DNA from: Desulfuromonadaceae bacterium UBA6124
Lineage (GTDB): Bacteria > Desulfobacterota > Desulfuromonadia > Desulfuromonadales > Trichloromonadaceae
Direction: 5' to 3'
Assembly (NCBI GenBank): GCA_002423365.1
Contig: DIVU01000151.1
Span: 8,473-23,687 of the forward strand
Length of the DNA stretch: 15,215 bases
Below, piece after piece: positions 6,726 to 15,130 of the stretch. The translations under genes were made by a program, and so were the position numbers. The notes under the pieces are model-generated. The model worked only from the letters and a program-made list of their open reading frames with translations. It was not told where the DNA came from and searched no databases. Position 1 is the stretch's first letter. The number at the start of each line of letters is the position of its first letter.

Positions 6726-8665
6726 TATCGGCCTCCCGCATGACAAGCCTTGCAATCGCCGTCGGCGAAAGGCGCGTGTTTCACCGGCAGGGTCAGCGAC
6801 TTGTCGGGACCGCCATGGGGATCGTGGCAACCCAGACAGCTGTTGCGACCGGGTTCGATCCCCTGGTGGCTCTTCTTGAGCGCGGCCCCCAGGTCGTGGC
6901 ACCCGGCGCAGAGCGTCCCCACTTCCTTGTAGTTCTGCGGGGCATGGGGATCATGACAGGCGCCGCACTTACCCTCTACCGCCGGGGGATGACCGCTCCC
7001 CTTCTCCCAGAAGGTGTTGACCTTGTGGCAGTTGAGACAGAGCGTCGGCTGCTCCTGCAAAAGATAGCGGGGCTCGTCGTTGCCGTGGGCGTGGTGGCAG
7101 ACCGCGCAATTGCGATGGGCGGAAGGGACCGCCTCGTTCACTTTGCGTCCGGGATGGCAGGTGACGCACAACCCGTCGGCGGCACTGGTCAGCTGGAAGG
7201 GCTGATCGGCGGCATGGGGATCATGGCAGAGTTCGCAGCGCCCCTCGCGGAAGGGCTGATGGCGGCGCGGCTGCTTGCGCTCATCCTCCACCTGCGGATG
7301 ACAGGGGGCGCACAGGGCGACGCCGGTATTCACCAGCAGCTGCTGGTGACCGGCCCCATGGGGATCATGACATGCGGAGCACTTGCCCGCGGCGAAGGGG
7401 TTGTGCAGGCTGGGTCGGCCCATGTCCTGATCCACCGCCTGATGACACTCGCCGCACAAAGTGCGTTGGTCCCGGATCAGCAAGCCGCCGAATTCGCTTT
7501 CGTGAGGCTGGTGACAACTGCCGCAACGCCCGTCCCGGGCTGGCGGATGCGCCACTTGCCGGGAAGCGGTGATGTCCGTATGGCATTCGAGACAGAGCTG
7601 GTCCGCGGCCTTGCGCAGCAGCGCCGACTGTCCGGACGCCGGTGCATGCCCACCATGGCAGGCCAGGCAGTTCCCCTCGGCCACGGGTTTGTGCGCCTTG
7701 GTCTCCTCGTGCTGCCCCCCGGGTCCGAGATGCTTGAACTTGTGACATTCGAAACAAAGCTCGGCGGGATCGGTCTTGGTCATGCCCGGATAGTCGCCGG
7801 CGTGAGGGGAATGGCAGGCGGCGCAATTGCCTTTGGCGACCGGTTCATGAACGCCGGGCTGATTGAGCATGCGTTGAACATCGCCGTGGCAACCGTAGCA
7901 CAGAGCACCGCCTTGGGCCTGAACCCCGAAGGGGGAGGCGGCGGTCGCCAACCCGTGGCAACGGGAGCACTCCCCGCCCTTCACGGGGGAATGGACATGG
8001 GCCCTCAGCAGGGCACCCTGATCGGAAGTATGGCTGCTGTGGCAGGCGACGCAGACCGTGGTGACCGGATAACCGCCGTGCTTCTCTTTGAAGGCTTCCG
8101 CTCCGGTGTCGTGGCAGCGGCGGCACAAGGCATCCCGCTCCTCGCCGAGCAGCGCCGGGAAATCGCTCCCATGCGTCCGGTGGCAGGCCTTGCACCCCTC
8201 GGTCAACGGCTGATGCCGATTCTTCCCGGCAAAAGACTTCTTATCGTGGCAGGCGAAACAGCTTTCCGATCCTTCGGCCTTGAGCAGGGCCGCATGCGGG
8301 CCGTTGTGGGCTTCATGACAGGCGGCGCATTTCCCCTCGCTCACGGGGCGATGGGGGAATTTCAGATCGCCCTGGGTCTTGCCCATTTCGCCATGGCAAC
8401 GGAAGCAAAGGGCCGGCACCGTGCTGTTCAGATAGGCACCGCCGATCAGGCCATGCCCGCGATGGCAGGCGTGGCAGTCTTCCTTGGCGACCGGAGCGTG
8501 AACGACCCCTTGCGTCAGACGTTGCCGGTATTCGGCATGGCACTCCAGGCAGGGCTTGCCGCCACCGCCTTGCGGCGCCGAGCTCCCCCCCCCGGCGCAG
8601 GCCCCCAGCAACAACAACAGCGTCACGCCAAGCCATCCGGCAAGGTGCGTCAGTTTATTTTTCAT
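6725..8665 (-). CDS. 26-heme c-type cytochrome lipoprotein (doubled-CXXCH type)
   Basis: A 646-residue lipoprotein cytochrome. Residues 1-22 form a lipoprotein signal ending LGAC (Cys23), followed by a flexible Gly/Ser-rich linker and then 26 CXXCH motifs from CLECH near residue 39 to CKACH four residues before the end. The motifs are all canonical. They alternate between 'HxPVxxGxCxxCHxPH' units and '(A/T)LCxxCH' units, the doubled-CXXCH repeat also seen in the next gene, so both genes probably grew by tandem duplication of the same unit. It has about one heme per 24 residues, and nearly the whole mature protein is heme-binding repeat with no other domain. The ATG at 8665 overlaps the end of the foldase gene by 11 bp and has GGGGGAGG just upstream. 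Being lipid-anchored, it is the best candidate in the window for the outer-membrane side of a conduit with the upstream barrel; which face it occupies cannot be seen. Confidence 0.95.
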   Translation of the reverse strand: MKNKLTHLAGWLGVTLLLLLGACAGGGSSAPQGGGGKPCLECHAEYRQRLTQGVVHAPVAKEDCHACHRGHGLIGGAYLNSTVPALCFRCHGEMGKTQGDLKFPHRPVSEGKCAACHEAHNGPHAALLKAEGSESCFACHDKKSFAGKNRHQPLTEGCKACHRTHGSDFPALLGEERDALCRRCHDTGAEAFKEKHGGYPVTTVCVACHSSHTSDQGALLRAHVHSPVKGGECSRCHGLATAASPFGVQAQGGALCYGCHGDVQRMLNQPGVHEPVAKGNCAACHSPHAGDYPGMTKTDPAELCFECHKFKHLGPGGQHEETKAHKPVAEGNCLACHGGHAPASGQSALLRKAADQLCLECHTDITASRQVAHPPARDGRCGSCHQPHESEFGGLLIRDQRTLCGECHQAVDQDMGRPSLHNPFAAGKCSACHDPHGAGHQQLLVNTGVALCAPCHPQVEDERKQPRRHQPFREGRCELCHDPHAADQPFQLTSAADGLCVTCHPGRKVNEAVPSAHRNCAVCHHAHGNDEPRYLLQEQPTLCLNCHKVNTFWEKGSGHPPAVEGKCGACHDPHAPQNYKEVGTLCAGCHDLGAALKKSHQGIEPGRNSCLGCHDPHGGPDKSLTLPVKHAPFADGDCKACHAGGR

Positions 8666-10304
8666 TCTTGCCCTCCCCCTCTTTGATCAGGCTTTTTCGC
8701 AGACCGTCCCAGGCCCGTTGATTGACCTTGATCGATGAACGGCCGCGCAAGGTTTTCAGAAACGCGTTCCTGGCTTCGGCGAAACGCTCCTCGCGCAGAC
8801 GGGTCCGGATATCCTCGGCGACCTTCTCAAAAGGAATCGATTCCGTTTCGTCGGTCCGGATCAGTTTGACGAAATAGATGTTTTCCCCGTCCTTGAGAGG
8901 ACCGCCGACCTGGCCCGGGGCCATTGTCGCCAGCGCCTGCTGAATGACCGGATGGAGATGATCGAGAGGCGCCCGCCGCACCTCCACCCCGGCCGGCGAC
9001 AGGGGCTGCATCACCTTGAAGAAATCGCCCCCCGCCTTGAGTTGCTCCCCGACCTGCTCGGCCAATTTGGCTTCGTTGGTCTGCACCACCGACAGCTCCA
9101 CCAGCCCCCCCCGGCTGAAAAGCTCGGGATGGGCCGCGTAGTAGGCCTTGACATCTTTCTCTTCAACTTTGACTCCGGGCTCGATCACCGCCTTTTCCAG
9201 TTCCTTGATCATCCGGTGCTGGCGGTAGAATTCATAGGTCGCCTTCAGCGGCGGCTGCTTTTCATAGTGGCGGTCCAGCGCGTCCAGCCCGGTCACGGTC
9301 TGGGCGACGGCATCGGCGACCACGCGCTGCTTGGTCGCCTCGAAATCAAGGGACTTGCGATGAGCGCCGCCGCGCATCTCCAGCTCTTTGCGGGTTGCCT
9401 GGTAAAGGGCATCGACGCTCACGACCGTATTGGCGACGCGCAGCACGGTCTTTTCGGCATCCTCCTTCGGAAAGCCTTCGGCGGTAATCCGGCCGAGGAG
9501 CTCCTCGTTCACCGTCACCCGATATTTTTTGGCCAGGGTCTCGGTAAGCTGCCGGGTCAGCTCGTTCTCCTGCACCTTGAGGTTCTGGCGAATCAGCTCA
9601 TTTTTGACCTTGGCGAAATCCTCCTCGCTGCCATCGCTGCGCTCCAGCACTTCCAGGAAATACCACGAATGCCCGAAGGAGACAGGGCCGACGATGCTCT
9701 TCGCCGGCGCATCGGCAAGGGCCTTGCGCAAGGCTTCGGGAATCTTGCTCGCCCGCATCAACCCGGATTGCTCAAGCTCCTCGTCGGCACCGGTGAGTCC
9801 CGTCTCCTTGGCCGCGGCGGCGAGGCTCTTGCCCGCATCGAGCAGACGGCTGATCTCGCCGGCCTGCTCCTCGGCGTCGACCGCCACCATGTGCAGATTG
9901 AAGAGCGGGGTATAGTCCTTGCGATAGGCCGCCCACAGGGTCTTGTCGTCGGGCATCCTGGTCTTGGCGCCAACCTCTTCCTGCTTGAGCTGCATCAGCG
10001 CCCGGACCTTGAGGAAGATCGCCACCTTTTTCAGGAATTCGGGGTTCTGGTCGAGCTGCATGGCCTGGGCTTCCTGAAAGAGGAGCATCCAGTCGACAAA
10101 CTCGTCAGGGGTTTCGGGAACCGACATGTCTTTTTCTTGCCATTCCCGCCACCAGTCGCGGTAACTCTCGGTCGTCAGCCGCGTATCGTTGACGGAAACC
10201 AGTTCCTGCGCGTCCCCCCACAAAAAAGCCCGCGCGACGCCGGGAAGTACGAGAGAAACGACGAGAATCAGAAAAACGGAAGTTCCGCGGCCTAGCGTTT
10301 GCAA
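8655..10304 (-). CDS. Periplasmic SurA/PpiC-like peptidyl-prolyl isomerase or chaperone, internally duplicated
   Basis: A 549-residue exported protein. The signal peptide covers about residues 8-26 (VARA end). Two similar modules follow. Module 1 has a SurA-N-like start (SVNDTRLTTESY, about 37-48), helices, then a parvulin-like domain at about 134-222. Module 2 repeats this with VVSVDALYQ (about 294-302), helices and a second parvulin-like domain at about 401-484. Parvulins normally keep His residues near the first strand and in the final GxH motif. Domain 1 keeps LHMV and FGHSW; domain 2 lacks both, so it is probably non-catalytic and chaperone-like. The start is TTG at 10304, supported by AAGGAG 7 nt upstream; no in-frame ATG precedes the signal. 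It overlaps the preceding gene by 13 bp and the 26-heme gene by 11 bp. A foldase dedicated to the cytochromes or the barrel of this operon is the likely role. Confidence 0.88.
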   Translation of the reverse strand: MQTLGRGTSVFLILVVSLVLPGVARAFLWGDAQELVSVNDTRLTTESYRDWWREWQEKDMSVPETPDEFVDWMLLFQEAQAMQLDQNPEFLKKVAIFLKVRALMQLKQEEVGAKTRMPDDKTLWAAYRKDYTPLFNLHMVAVDAEEQAGEISRLLDAGKSLAAAAKETGLTGADEELEQSGLMRASKIPEALRKALADAPAKSIVGPVSFGHSWYFLEVLERSDGSEEDFAKVKNELIRQNLKVQENELTRQLTETLAKKYRVTVNEELLGRITAEGFPKEDAEKTVLRVANTVVSVDALYQATRKELEMRGGAHRKSLDFEATKQRVVADAVAQTVTGLDALDRHYEKQPPLKATYEFYRQHRMIKELEKAVIEPGVKVEEKDVKAYYAAHPELFSRGGLVELSVVQTNEAKLAEQVGEQLKAGGDFFKVMQPLSPAGVEVRRAPLDHLHPVIQQALATMAPGQVGGPLKDGENIYFVKLIRTDETESIPFEKVAEDIRTRLREERFAEARNAFLKTLRGRSSIKVNQRAWDGLRKSLIKEGEGKNEK

Positions 10305-10900
10305 TTACCCACTCCTTTTTTCAGCCAGTCTTCGATGACTTCCCGGGTGAGATGCGACATGACCCCGGTAACGGTTTTCACCATGCCGAAATGCATGGCC
10401 TTGCGATAATCATCCCCCCAACGACGATGAAAGGTGCTCAAAATGCGTTGCCCGTCGCGGGCGTCGAACATATTCACCTGCAAGGCGACGAAGGGCACGG
10501 ATTCACCCGCCTTGGCGCTGTCCATGCCGACTTCGACGACCACCCCGGTGACCACCGCGTCGACCCCGAGACGCTGGTTGAGATCGGCGTAATGGCTCGG
10601 GTCGAGCACTTCTCCGGGCAGCAGGCGATGGCGCAGCATGAACAGCCGCACCTCCCCCTCCGTCTCCACCTCCAGGGCGCCGGAAGCCAGCAGCTCGCTG
10701 TTGAAAACCCGGTAGGCCAAGGTTCCCGCCTCGGCATTGCGGGTACGGTTTTCAAAGGGAAGAACCGCCACGCGGCAGATATCCTCCGGCACCGCCTTGG
10801 CGGCGAACCGGGTATCAAGCCCGGAACCGGAAACACAGCCGACGGTGGAACACAGAGCCAGGGCGGCCAGGGTGCGCGCAAAGAGCGAAAAATAGTTCAT
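10292..10900 (-). CDS. CsgG/LpoB-fold lipoprotein (third of three)
   Basis: A 202-residue protein with a hydrophobic N-terminus and a weak lipobox, TVGC (Cys22), so it is probably a lipoprotein. The body resembles the CsgG/LpoB/TolB-N fold: a first strand RVAVLPFENRT (about 43-53), a helix leading to FNSELLASGALEVE, a central LNQRLGVDAVVTGVVVEVG strand-helix pair, and VALQVNMFDARDGQRIL near the end. That order of elements is the family hallmark. At about 180 mature residues it is too short for a complete CsgG secretion pore (about 245 residues). LpoB-like or GNA1162-like lipoproteins are better size matches. The ATG at 10900 overlaps the upstream stop (TGATG), so translation is coupled. It resembles the 12964-12401 gene in fold more than in sequence. 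An outer-membrane assembly role is inferred from context. Confidence 0.85.
   Translation of the reverse strand: MNYFSLFARTLAALALCSTVGCVSGSGLDTRFAAKAVPEDICRVAVLPFENRTRNAEAGTLAYRVFNSELLASGALEVETEGEVRLFMLRHRLLPGEVLDPSHYADLNQRLGVDAVVTGVVVEVGMDSAKAGESVPFVALQVNMFDARDGQRILSTFHRRWGDDYRKAMHFGMVKTVTGVMSHLTREVIEDWLKKGVGNCKR
10312..10317 (-). promoter_or_regulatory. Shine-Dalgarno AAGGAG that decides the TTG start at 10304
   Basis: The minus strand shows AAGGAG, seven bases, then TTG. It sits inside the end of the preceding gene and supports the non-ATG start of the foldase, with the signal peptide immediately following. Confidence 0.75.
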
Positions 10901-12393
10901 CAGAAATCCGAAACCCAGGATTTAGCCGGGACCTCAGGGGCCGACTCCGGCTCCTTCTTGCCGAGGTCAACCTTCTTCTTGTCCAGCCGCAGACGGTTGC
11001 CGAGGAAATCCTCCCCCGCGAAATTGTATTGTATCGTTTCCTGCCCTTCGAGGGGGGGGAGTTCGATCATCACCGGCAACTCCGTACCTTCGACCTCAAG
11101 CAGCGATTCCCCTTGCAGCGAGGTGGCGTTCAGCGTCCAGGAGGTGAGCGGGAAGCCCCTGTCGTCGGCCGTTTCGATCTTCAGGAAGGTTTTGCCGTTT
11201 TCGTTCAGAGTGCCAACCGTAACCGGCAACGCCGAGGATTGCAAGGCGACCATGCGCGCGTCGACCGAATGGTTGCCGGCCAGATCCCAGGCATGGAGCA
11301 CGATCTCATAGGTACCGTTGGACAGCTTGCGCCGTCCGCCGTCCCGCCCTTCCCAGACCATCCGTTCCGGCAGGTTGCCTTCGTGCTCTTCCCGCACCAG
11401 CACCTCGCCGTCTTCGGTCTTGATTTCCAGCAGCCAACGGGTCATCGGCTTGGCGCGGGCCAGGCGGGGAAGGATCAGCAGATGGTCGCGAAAGGCGATC
11501 ACCTCGCCGGTCTGCACCCCTTTCTTGATCTCCAGGCTGAGTTGCGGCGGCTCATTGATGACTTCATAGGTGGCGACATTGCGAATCCGTTCGGCGGAAC
11601 GGTTGCGCCCCCATTCCAAAGCCAGGGTGACGGGATAGGAACCTTCCATGGCCGGCGCTTGCCAGCGACCGCGATAGCTGTCGGCGGCGGCGTCGCGATA
11701 GAGATAGGCGGTGCCCCCTTCCGTTTCGAGGGCGATCCTGGCCGGACGGGCATCGAGAAAACGGATTTTGACCAAGGCCTCAACCTCACTACCCCCTTTG
11801 GCGTAGGGCGGGGAAATCTGTACGGAGGCGAGCTGATAGAGGCGGTTGAGAGGCATGATCCGGCTCGAGACCTTGGCCCGCAACGCCTCCAGCATCTTGT
11901 CGAAGAGCGGCTCCCTGAGGTCATCCAGCCCTTGCGGCTGACCGATAGCCAAGGCCCGTACCTGCTCACCCAGGCTGGTCGAGTCGGTTCGGGACCAGAC
12001 CGGCTTGCCGGTCTCGGCGTCAAAAGCGGTCAGGGTCAGGCCCAGCGAGGGATCGGCGCCGCCGTTTTCGGTGACGGTCCCCACCAGGATCAGCGAACAG
12101 TGAAGTTCTTGACCCATCTTCCGCACCGTGAAGACATCCAGATAGCCCGCTTCGCGCAAGCGGTTCGCGGCGAGAAAGGCGAGAATATCGGTTTCGGGAA
12201 CGAGTGCGGCACCCAGGCTTTCGAGAGACGCGGCAAGCTCCTGGGTCAACGGCAGATTGAGTCCGTTATCCCCCTGACTCAGGTCCGCCAAAGGCAGAAC
12301 CGCCACCCGCTCGGCGTACGCCGGCATCCTCCCGCAAAGCAGGAGGAGTAGAAGCAAGCCAAGGATGTATCGCCAGGACGCCCGCGAATTCAT
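10900..12393 (-). CDS. Exported protein with CsgG/TolB-N-like domain and Ig-like domains
   Basis: A 497-residue protein. A signal peptide with a long Leu-rich core (residues 10-20) ends MPAYA near residue 27. Residues 28-175 have the CsgG/TolB-N pattern: RVAVLPLADLSQGDNGL, a helix, then CSLILVGTVTENG and LTLTAFDAETGKPVW. After this come beta-sandwich segments at about 200-280, a FlgD/Ig-like domain at about 300-385 (LSNGTYEIVLHAWDLAGN) and a further beta-rich segment to the end. No lipobox, so it is likely a soluble periplasmic or peripheral protein. The fusion of an N-terminal CsgG-like domain to Ig-like repeats suggests a binding platform. The ATG lies 7 bp after the upstream TAG and has no strong ribosome-binding site, only a GGA about 13 nt away, so it may depend on coupling. 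I do not recognise a characterised homologue. Confidence 0.85.
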   Translation of the reverse strand: MNSRASWRYILGLLLLLLLCGRMPAYAERVAVLPLADLSQGDNGLNLPLTQELAASLESLGAALVPETDILAFLAANRLREAGYLDVFTVRKMGQELHCSLILVGTVTENGGADPSLGLTLTAFDAETGKPVWSRTDSTSLGEQVRALAIGQPQGLDDLREPLFDKMLEALRAKVSSRIMPLNRLYQLASVQISPPYAKGGSEVEALVKIRFLDARPARIALETEGGTAYLYRDAAADSYRGRWQAPAMEGSYPVTLALEWGRNRSAERIRNVATYEVINEPPQLSLEIKKGVQTGEVIAFRDHLLILPRLARAKPMTRWLLEIKTEDGEVLVREEHEGNLPERMVWEGRDGGRRKLSNGTYEIVLHAWDLAGNHSVDARMVALQSSALPVTVGTLNENGKTFLKIETADDRGFPLTSWTLNATSLQGESLLEVEGTELPVMIELPPLEGQETIQYNFAGEDFLGNRLRLDKKKVDLGKKEPESAPEVPAKSWVSDF

Positions 12394-12400
12394 CGAGCCA

Positions 12401-12964
12401 CTAATCCTTTTGCAGGGTGTTCAGCATACGGCCGGCCAGACGGAAACTGACATGGCTGATGTCGTCGCTGACAAAGCCGAAGAGCCGGTCGACGGTACGA
12501 TAGCCGCTCTCGCTGTCGCTCGCCTGCCAGATGATCTGGCCGGTCTTGACATCGACTAGGCGCAGGGTGGCGGAAACCAGGGGATAGGTGTAGGTACCGT
12601 TCTGCTTTTCCCCGAAATCCTGAACGGCGCCGGCCAGATAAGCCTCGACCCCGAGTTCCTCGCCGAGGCGCTGCGCCGCGGCGGTGTCGAGGGTCTCCTG
12701 CTCCTTGCGCACCAGCTCTTCCCGCAGAAAGCGCTGGGCTTCCCCCTTCTCGACGATATCGAACAGCCCCCGGCTGAGAACCTCGGTGGCGACGACGTCG
12801 CGGAAGCGTTCCTCGGCGAATTTGGATTCCGTATGGTTTTCGAAGGGGAGGATGACGATCCGCTTCACATAGCCGAGCCCCAGGGCTTCGGCGGCATAGT
12901 GCCGGGGGGTGGAACAACCGCCCAGCAGACTCACTAACATCAGCGACAAGGCAAATTTTCGCAC
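12401..12964 (-). CDS. CsgG/LpoB-fold lipoprotein (first of three)
   Basis: Starting at the GTG at 12964, this is a 187-residue lipoprotein. The signal core is followed by the lipobox LGGC (Cys17), an ideal length. The mature part shows the fold's marks: RIVILPFENHTESKF, RDVVATEVLSRGLFDIVEKGE, LGEELGVEAYLAGAVQDFG, and ATLRLVDVKTGQIIW. This pattern is shared by CsgG, LpoB and GNA1162-type proteins; the size excludes a complete CsgG pore. The GTG is preferred because GAGGTG lies 6 nt upstream and the resulting signal peptide is normal. An ATG at 13003 directly follows the barrel's stop but has no ribosome-binding site and would add 13 polar residues; it remains possible. It sits between the barrel gene and the second CsgG-like gene, which suggests a role at the outer membrane. 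Confidence 0.87.
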   Translation of the reverse strand: MRKFALSLMLVSLLGGCSTPRHYAAEALGLGYVKRIVILPFENHTESKFAEERFRDVVATEVLSRGLFDIVEKGEAQRFLREELVRKEQETLDTAAAQRLGEELGVEAYLAGAVQDFGEKQNGTYTYPLVSATLRLVDVKTGQIIWQASDSESGYRTVDRLFGFVSDDISHVSFRLAGRMLNTLQKD

Positions 12965-12970
12965 GTTCAC

Positions 12971-12976
12971 CACCTC
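12971..12976 (-). promoter_or_regulatory. Shine-Dalgarno GAGGTG that decides the GTG start at 12964
   Basis: The minus strand reads GAGGTG, then GTGAAC, then GTG. The 6-nt spacing is good and supports the shorter start for the lipoprotein over the ATG at 13003, which has no such site. Confidence 0.6.
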
Positions 12977-13006
12977 TTTCATTTGCGCGACATTGATTCT
13001 CATGGA

Positions 13007-15130
13007 TCAGTAATGGGCGTTGAGGCTGCTCATCAGACTCCAGACATCCCCGGTCTGCGCCACCTGATAGGCGCCGCCGGCCTGCACGGCGAGGTTGCGG
13101 CTGATCGACCAGTTGATGGTCCCGGTGTACTGATCGGGATCGTCCGATTCCAGTCCGAAGGAAGCTCCGGCATTGAGTTGCAGGGTCCGGGTCATAAGCC
13201 AGGCCAGGGTATTGGACAGGGAGGTGTCGTCCATATCCACATCCCGGCGGTAGCTGGTGCTGAGCAGCAGCACGTCCGAAGGTCGGTAGCTCAGGGTCGC
13301 GCCGTATTGCCGGGAGGAAAGGGCCTCGGCTTCCTCCAGGTCGGCGGCCGAATCGGATTTGCTGTGGGCATAGTTCCAGTTGCCGGTCAGGTTCAGGCGC
13401 GGAGTCAGCCGGGCACTGCTGGTCAAGACGAAACCGTAGGTGGTCGTCTTCGCCCCGGTCTCCAGGTCGCGGTTGCGGGTCCAGGAAGGGGAGAAACTCA
13501 TGGTCAGGTCGGGGAAGATTTCCGCCGCCACATTGCCGTGAATGGTGTCCCCCTGATCCGTCTCATCCCCCCCCTCGTAGCCGTGAGTGCGCGTATAGCC
13601 CAGGGAGGTGTCCAAAGTCGCCAGGGGCGAGGAATTGAAAGCCGTCGAATAGGAGCGGATCATGGTTCCCGCCTTACCATCCCCCGTGGTATTGTCCCGG
13701 GTCTCGCTCGCGCCGAGCGCCATGGCGAAATAGCGACTCGGCGCATAAGAGGCATTGAGGGCATGGGTGGTCTGGGTGTTGTCCAGATCCGAATCCGGCA
13801 GGTTCAGAACCCGCCGCATGCTGTACCCCGTCGACCAGTTCGGCGCCGGACGGTAGCCGATACTGAGCTGGGTCTGGTGGCTGACGAATTTGGTCGAGGT
13901 CTTCAGCCGGTCGGCCGTGGTGAAGATCAGCTCCCCCGCCCGGACTTCGGTCACATAGACCGGTGTAGCCAAAGCCTGAATGTTGATCGCCGAAATGACC
14001 ACCTTGAGATAGCGGTCCGCAACCGGAACCGCGAGATCGACATAAGCCAGAGAGCGAGCGGCCTTGATATCGAAAGCCGGAGTGATTTGCCGCACCCGCT
14101 CCCAGGTGCGATTGTCGTCGCTTCGATAAACGGTCCAGGTCGCCCCCGCCAACGCACCTTGCTCTCCGGGAGAGAGCAATTTATCGAAATAAATCTCCAT
14201 CCGGCTGACCGGCTGGGAGCTGGCTTCAATCCCGAGATGAACATAGACATCGCTGTCCTGCGGAAGGATTTGTACGCTGCGTGCTACCGTATTGTTATCA
14301 ATCAGAGCAGCGGTACTGTCCAGCGCGACAAAGCGGGGATCGACCCGGCCGACGGCGGAGAGTCCGGCCATCAGGGTGATCGGCTGCATAACCACGCCGT
14401 CATCGCCGACGGCGGCATCGGTGTCGATCTCGCTGGAGGAATACTGCTGGCTCGCGCCGATCGAGAGGCGATCGCGAAAAAAACTTTCCGTGTATTTGAG
14501 CTGGGCATAATGATTCAGGGTTTCGGTATTGATATCCTCCACCAGGTCATCCGACTCGCCCCGACGCAGATCATAGAGCATGGCCAGACTTTCCCAGGAA
14601 TATTCCACACTGCCGCCATAGTCGGTCGAATCGAGCTCCTGCTCATGGACGCGCTGGTCATCCCAGAGCTGGCTCTGGTTGTAGTGCAAACGCAGGTTCG
14701 GCCACTTTTCGATCTGGCTGTAAAGATTGGCGCCCCAGGTGCGGTTGACGACCGGAACCAGCCCCTCATCCCCTTCATCCTCGATATCCATACGGTTTTC
14801 CGAACCGTTCAGGTTCAGAGAGAACCACTCGTTGCGCAGGTCGAAGGCGGCCGAGGGATTGATGGAGCTGCTGTCATTGCCGTCGGAAAGCCGGTTCTCG
14901 TTATAGCGGGTCGCCGCCGAGAAATCCATCGCCGAACTCAACTGTTTGATGAAATTGAGATTGTACGATTGATTGAAGGCGTCCTCGGTACTGATTTCTT
15001 CGCCGCCGTTCTGCCGGTAATTGAGATTGCCGGAAACGGAAAAGGGATCCGCGGCGCCCCGATGCGGGGCAACCAGCAGCAGCGCCAGGCCCAGCGCGGC
15101 CATCAGGCGCAGCCTATTTCTGCAAGGCAT
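13007..15130 (-). CDS. Outer-membrane beta-barrel protein with inserted soluble domain (candidate cytochrome-associated porin)
   Basis: A 707-residue protein with a signal peptide (hydrophobic core about residues 9-21, cleavage near RGAA/DP). Residues about 28-245 and 405-707 alternate polar and aromatic/aliphatic residues in short strands separated by acidic, Asn/Ser-rich loops, as in large outer-membrane barrels. The chain ends in the aromatic Tyr expected for barrel assembly. Residues about 250-400 look different: AGATWTVYRSDDNRTWERV and RYLKVVIS resemble a galactose-binding/F5-8-type-C beta-sandwich, apparently inserted in the barrel or a large loop. Size and position beside multiheme cytochromes suit an MtrB/PioB-like sheath for a trans-membrane electron conduit, but I see no diagnostic MtrB motif. 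The ATG at 15130 overlaps the upstream cytochrome by 17 bp and has GGAGG 5 nt upstream. Confidence 0.88.
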   Translation of the reverse strand: MPCRNRLRLMAALGLALLLVAPHRGAADPFSVSGNLNYRQNGGEEISTEDAFNQSYNLNFIKQLSSAMDFSAATRYNENRLSDGNDSSSINPSAAFDLRNEWFSLNLNGSENRMDIEDEGDEGLVPVVNRTWGANLYSQIEKWPNLRLHYNQSQLWDDQRVHEQELDSTDYGGSVEYSWESLAMLYDLRRGESDDLVEDINTETLNHYAQLKYTESFFRDRLSIGASQQYSSSEIDTDAAVGDDGVVMQPITLMAGLSAVGRVDPRFVALDSTAALIDNNTVARSVQILPQDSDVYVHLGIEASSQPVSRMEIYFDKLLSPGEQGALAGATWTVYRSDDNRTWERVRQITPAFDIKAARSLAYVDLAVPVADRYLKVVISAINIQALATPVYVTEVRAGELIFTTADRLKTSTKFVSHQTQLSIGYRPAPNWSTGYSMRRVLNLPDSDLDNTQTTHALNASYAPSRYFAMALGASETRDNTTGDGKAGTMIRSYSTAFNSSPLATLDTSLGYTRTHGYEGGDETDQGDTIHGNVAAEIFPDLTMSFSPSWTRNRDLETGAKTTTYGFVLTSSARLTPRLNLTGNWNYAHSKSDSAADLEEAEALSSRQYGATLSYRPSDVLLLSTSYRRDVDMDDTSLSNTLAWLMTRTLQLNAGASFGLESDDPDQYTGTINWSISRNLAVQAGGAYQVAQTGDVWSLMSSLNAHY

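Noticed and set aside
6726..6902. Upstream extension of the 16-heme cytochrome
   Set aside because: It lies within the 26-heme gene, and the added residues are arginine-rich and would mask the signal peptide starting at 6725.
6725..8665. Regularly spaced heme-motif repeats considered as a DNA repeat array
   Set aside because: The periodicity is at protein level; spacers and codons vary and there is no CRISPR-like repeat identity.
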